Positions 6,462 through 6,950 of a DNA stretch of 6,950 bases are shown here, piece by piece. The notes beneath the pieces were generated by a model. The model searched no databases, was not told the origin of the DNA, and was given only the letters and a program-made list of their open reading frames with translations. Both the position numbers and the translations under genes were made by a program. Positions within the stretch are counted from its first letter, which is position 1. Each line of letters opens with the position of its first letter. The stretch spans positions 1-6,950 of the forward strand of contig JAISTY010000052.1 in assembly GCA_031272375.1 (NCBI GenBank), given 5' to 3'. Origin of the DNA: Opitutaceae bacterium (GTDB lineage Bacteria; Verrucomicrobiota; Verrucomicrobiia; Opitutales; Opitutaceae).

Positions 6462-6620
6462 GGGTTGTGCGGTTTGGGAAGAAAACGGAAGAGGCGGCAA
6501 AAACACCGGTGCGAAAACGCGGGACGGAAACAGGAAACGAAAACGCGACGCGCGCACCTTCCGAAAACGGGCGCGCGGCTGTCAAAATGCAAATGCGCCC
6601 GCCGCCCGCCCGCCGGTGCC
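6462..6620 (-). promoter_or_regulatory. Upstream region of the beta-lactamase-like gene with GAAAACG repeats
   Basis: This is the unique part of the 285-base divergent spacer between the beta-lactamase-like gene and the WD40 gene. A perfect TTGACA is present on the minus strand at 6585-6580, but no good -10 box lies 16-18 bases after it. GAAAACG (plus strand) occurs four times, at 6481, 6513, 6539 and 6563, spaced 32, 26 and 24 bases. CACCGGTG at 6504-6511 is an 8-base palindrome. Promoter function is inferred from position; the repeats could be binding sites or just AT-rich spacing. Confidence 0.35.
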
Positions 6621-6744
6621 GGCTGCCGCCGCGCCACTTCTGGGTTCCCCTTGGAAAACCCGGCGCCATCATCCTCTCCGGTCTCCCACCGCCGCCTCGT
6701 CACACGCCTCCTCCACTCCTCAACTTCCAATCCCTGACTTCCCG
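6621..6744 (+). repeat. Direct repeat copy 2: displaced, frameshifted mutY 3' end
   Basis: A 124-base copy of the mutY end. It cannot be a working C-terminus: there is no mutY body before it, and an extra base near 6682 shifts the frame. The old mutY stop survives as TGA at 6735-6737. The WD40 start codon comes 9 bases after that stop, so this copy now forms the immediate leader of the WD40 gene. The position is what would be left if DNA had been inserted between mutY and the WD40 gene and the gene end had been duplicated in the process. Confidence 0.88.
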
Positions 6745-6746
6745 AA

Positions 6747-6950
6747 ATGCCCTTCGCCAAACACTGGGCCGCGCGCCTCGACGATTACGTCAACGCCCTC
6801 GACTTCTCCCCCGATGGCGCCCTTCTCGCCGCCGCCACCGCCGCCGAATCCGGCAACGTCCACCTCCTCGCCGCCGCCGACGGCGCCCGCCGCGCCCTTC
6901 CGGGCCACCCCGGCGGCGCCTGTTCCCTCGCCTGGCAACCCGCCGCCAAC
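6747..6950 (+). CDS. WD40-repeat protein (partial, C-terminus outside window)
   Basis: Only the first 68 residues are in the window. They show one WD40 blade: VNALDFSPDGALLAAA at about 15-30, then GNVHLL at 36-41, followed by LPGHPGGACSLAW at 51-63, where GH opens the next repeat. WD40 propellers are protein-interaction scaffolds, so the role depends on the missing part. There is no signal peptide (MPFAKHWAARLDDYV), so a cytoplasmic protein is likely. The ATG at 6747 follows the displaced mutY stop by 9 bases, and the bases before it are CGAA, the one start here without CC. Codons are C-ending as in mutY. No promoter is evident in the repeat before it. Confidence 0.8.
   Translation, partial: MPFAKHWAARLDDYVNALDFSPDGALLAAATAAESGNVHLLAAADGARRALPGHPGGACSLAWQPAAN

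Noticed and set aside
5490..6737. 415-codon open frame on the plus strand opposite the beta-lactamase-like gene
   Set aside because: It is antisense to a gene with intact catalytic motifs and is Arg/Gly-rich. Its C-terminal residues resemble MutY only because it runs into the repeat copy.
1..6950. tRNA, rRNA, CRISPR array, transposase, integrase or toxin-antitoxin genes
   Set aside because: None was found on either strand by reading the sequence; all coding space is explained by the eight genes listed.

Overview
The window is GC-rich bacterial chromosome. It holds eight protein genes, two of them cut by the window edges, and no RNA gene, CRISPR array, insertion sequence or integrase. The gene set is rplM-rpsI, an OleC-type enzyme, fabD, mutY, a secreted beta-lactamase-fold protein and a WD40 protein. 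The very high GC, the OleC homologue and the absence of Shine-Dalgarno sequences fit a member of the Verrucomicrobiota, perhaps of the Opitutaceae. That placement is an inference from style, not proof.

Layout. Minus strand, positions 1-3884: rpsI (C-terminal end outside the window), rplM, an oleC-like AMP-ligase gene, a small orphan lipoprotein gene, then fabD. Plus strand, 4041-5069: mutY, divergent from fabD across 156 bases. Minus strand, 5142-6461: a beta-lactamase/esterase-fold secreted protein, convergent with mutY. Plus strand, from 6747: the start of a WD40-repeat protein that runs out of the window.

How they relate. rpsI and rplM form the classical L13-S9 ribosomal protein operon, 19 bases apart. 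FabD (malonyl loading for fatty-acid synthesis) and OleC (last-but-one step of long-chain olefin synthesis from fatty acyl chains) belong to connected lipid pathways. They are not in one tight operon: the lipoprotein gene and two stem-loops lie between them, and no oleA, oleB or oleD is in the window. MutY is the adenine glycosylase that acts on A:8-oxoG mispairs.

The most unusual structure is a 123/124-base direct repeat at about 94% identity. One copy is the 3' end of mutY (4954-5076). The other (6621-6744) is non-coding and frameshifted, and sits directly in front of the WD40 gene. The beta-lactamase gene and a possible fossil gene end lie between the copies. Removing one repeat plus the intervening DNA would place the WD40 start 9 bases after the mutY stop, so the segment looks like an insertion that left a duplicated gene end. 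Other observations are a CC-start-codon context without Shine-Dalgarno sequences in seven of eight genes, G-ending codon use in fabD unlike its neighbours, and mutually exclusive stem-loops before the lipoprotein gene.
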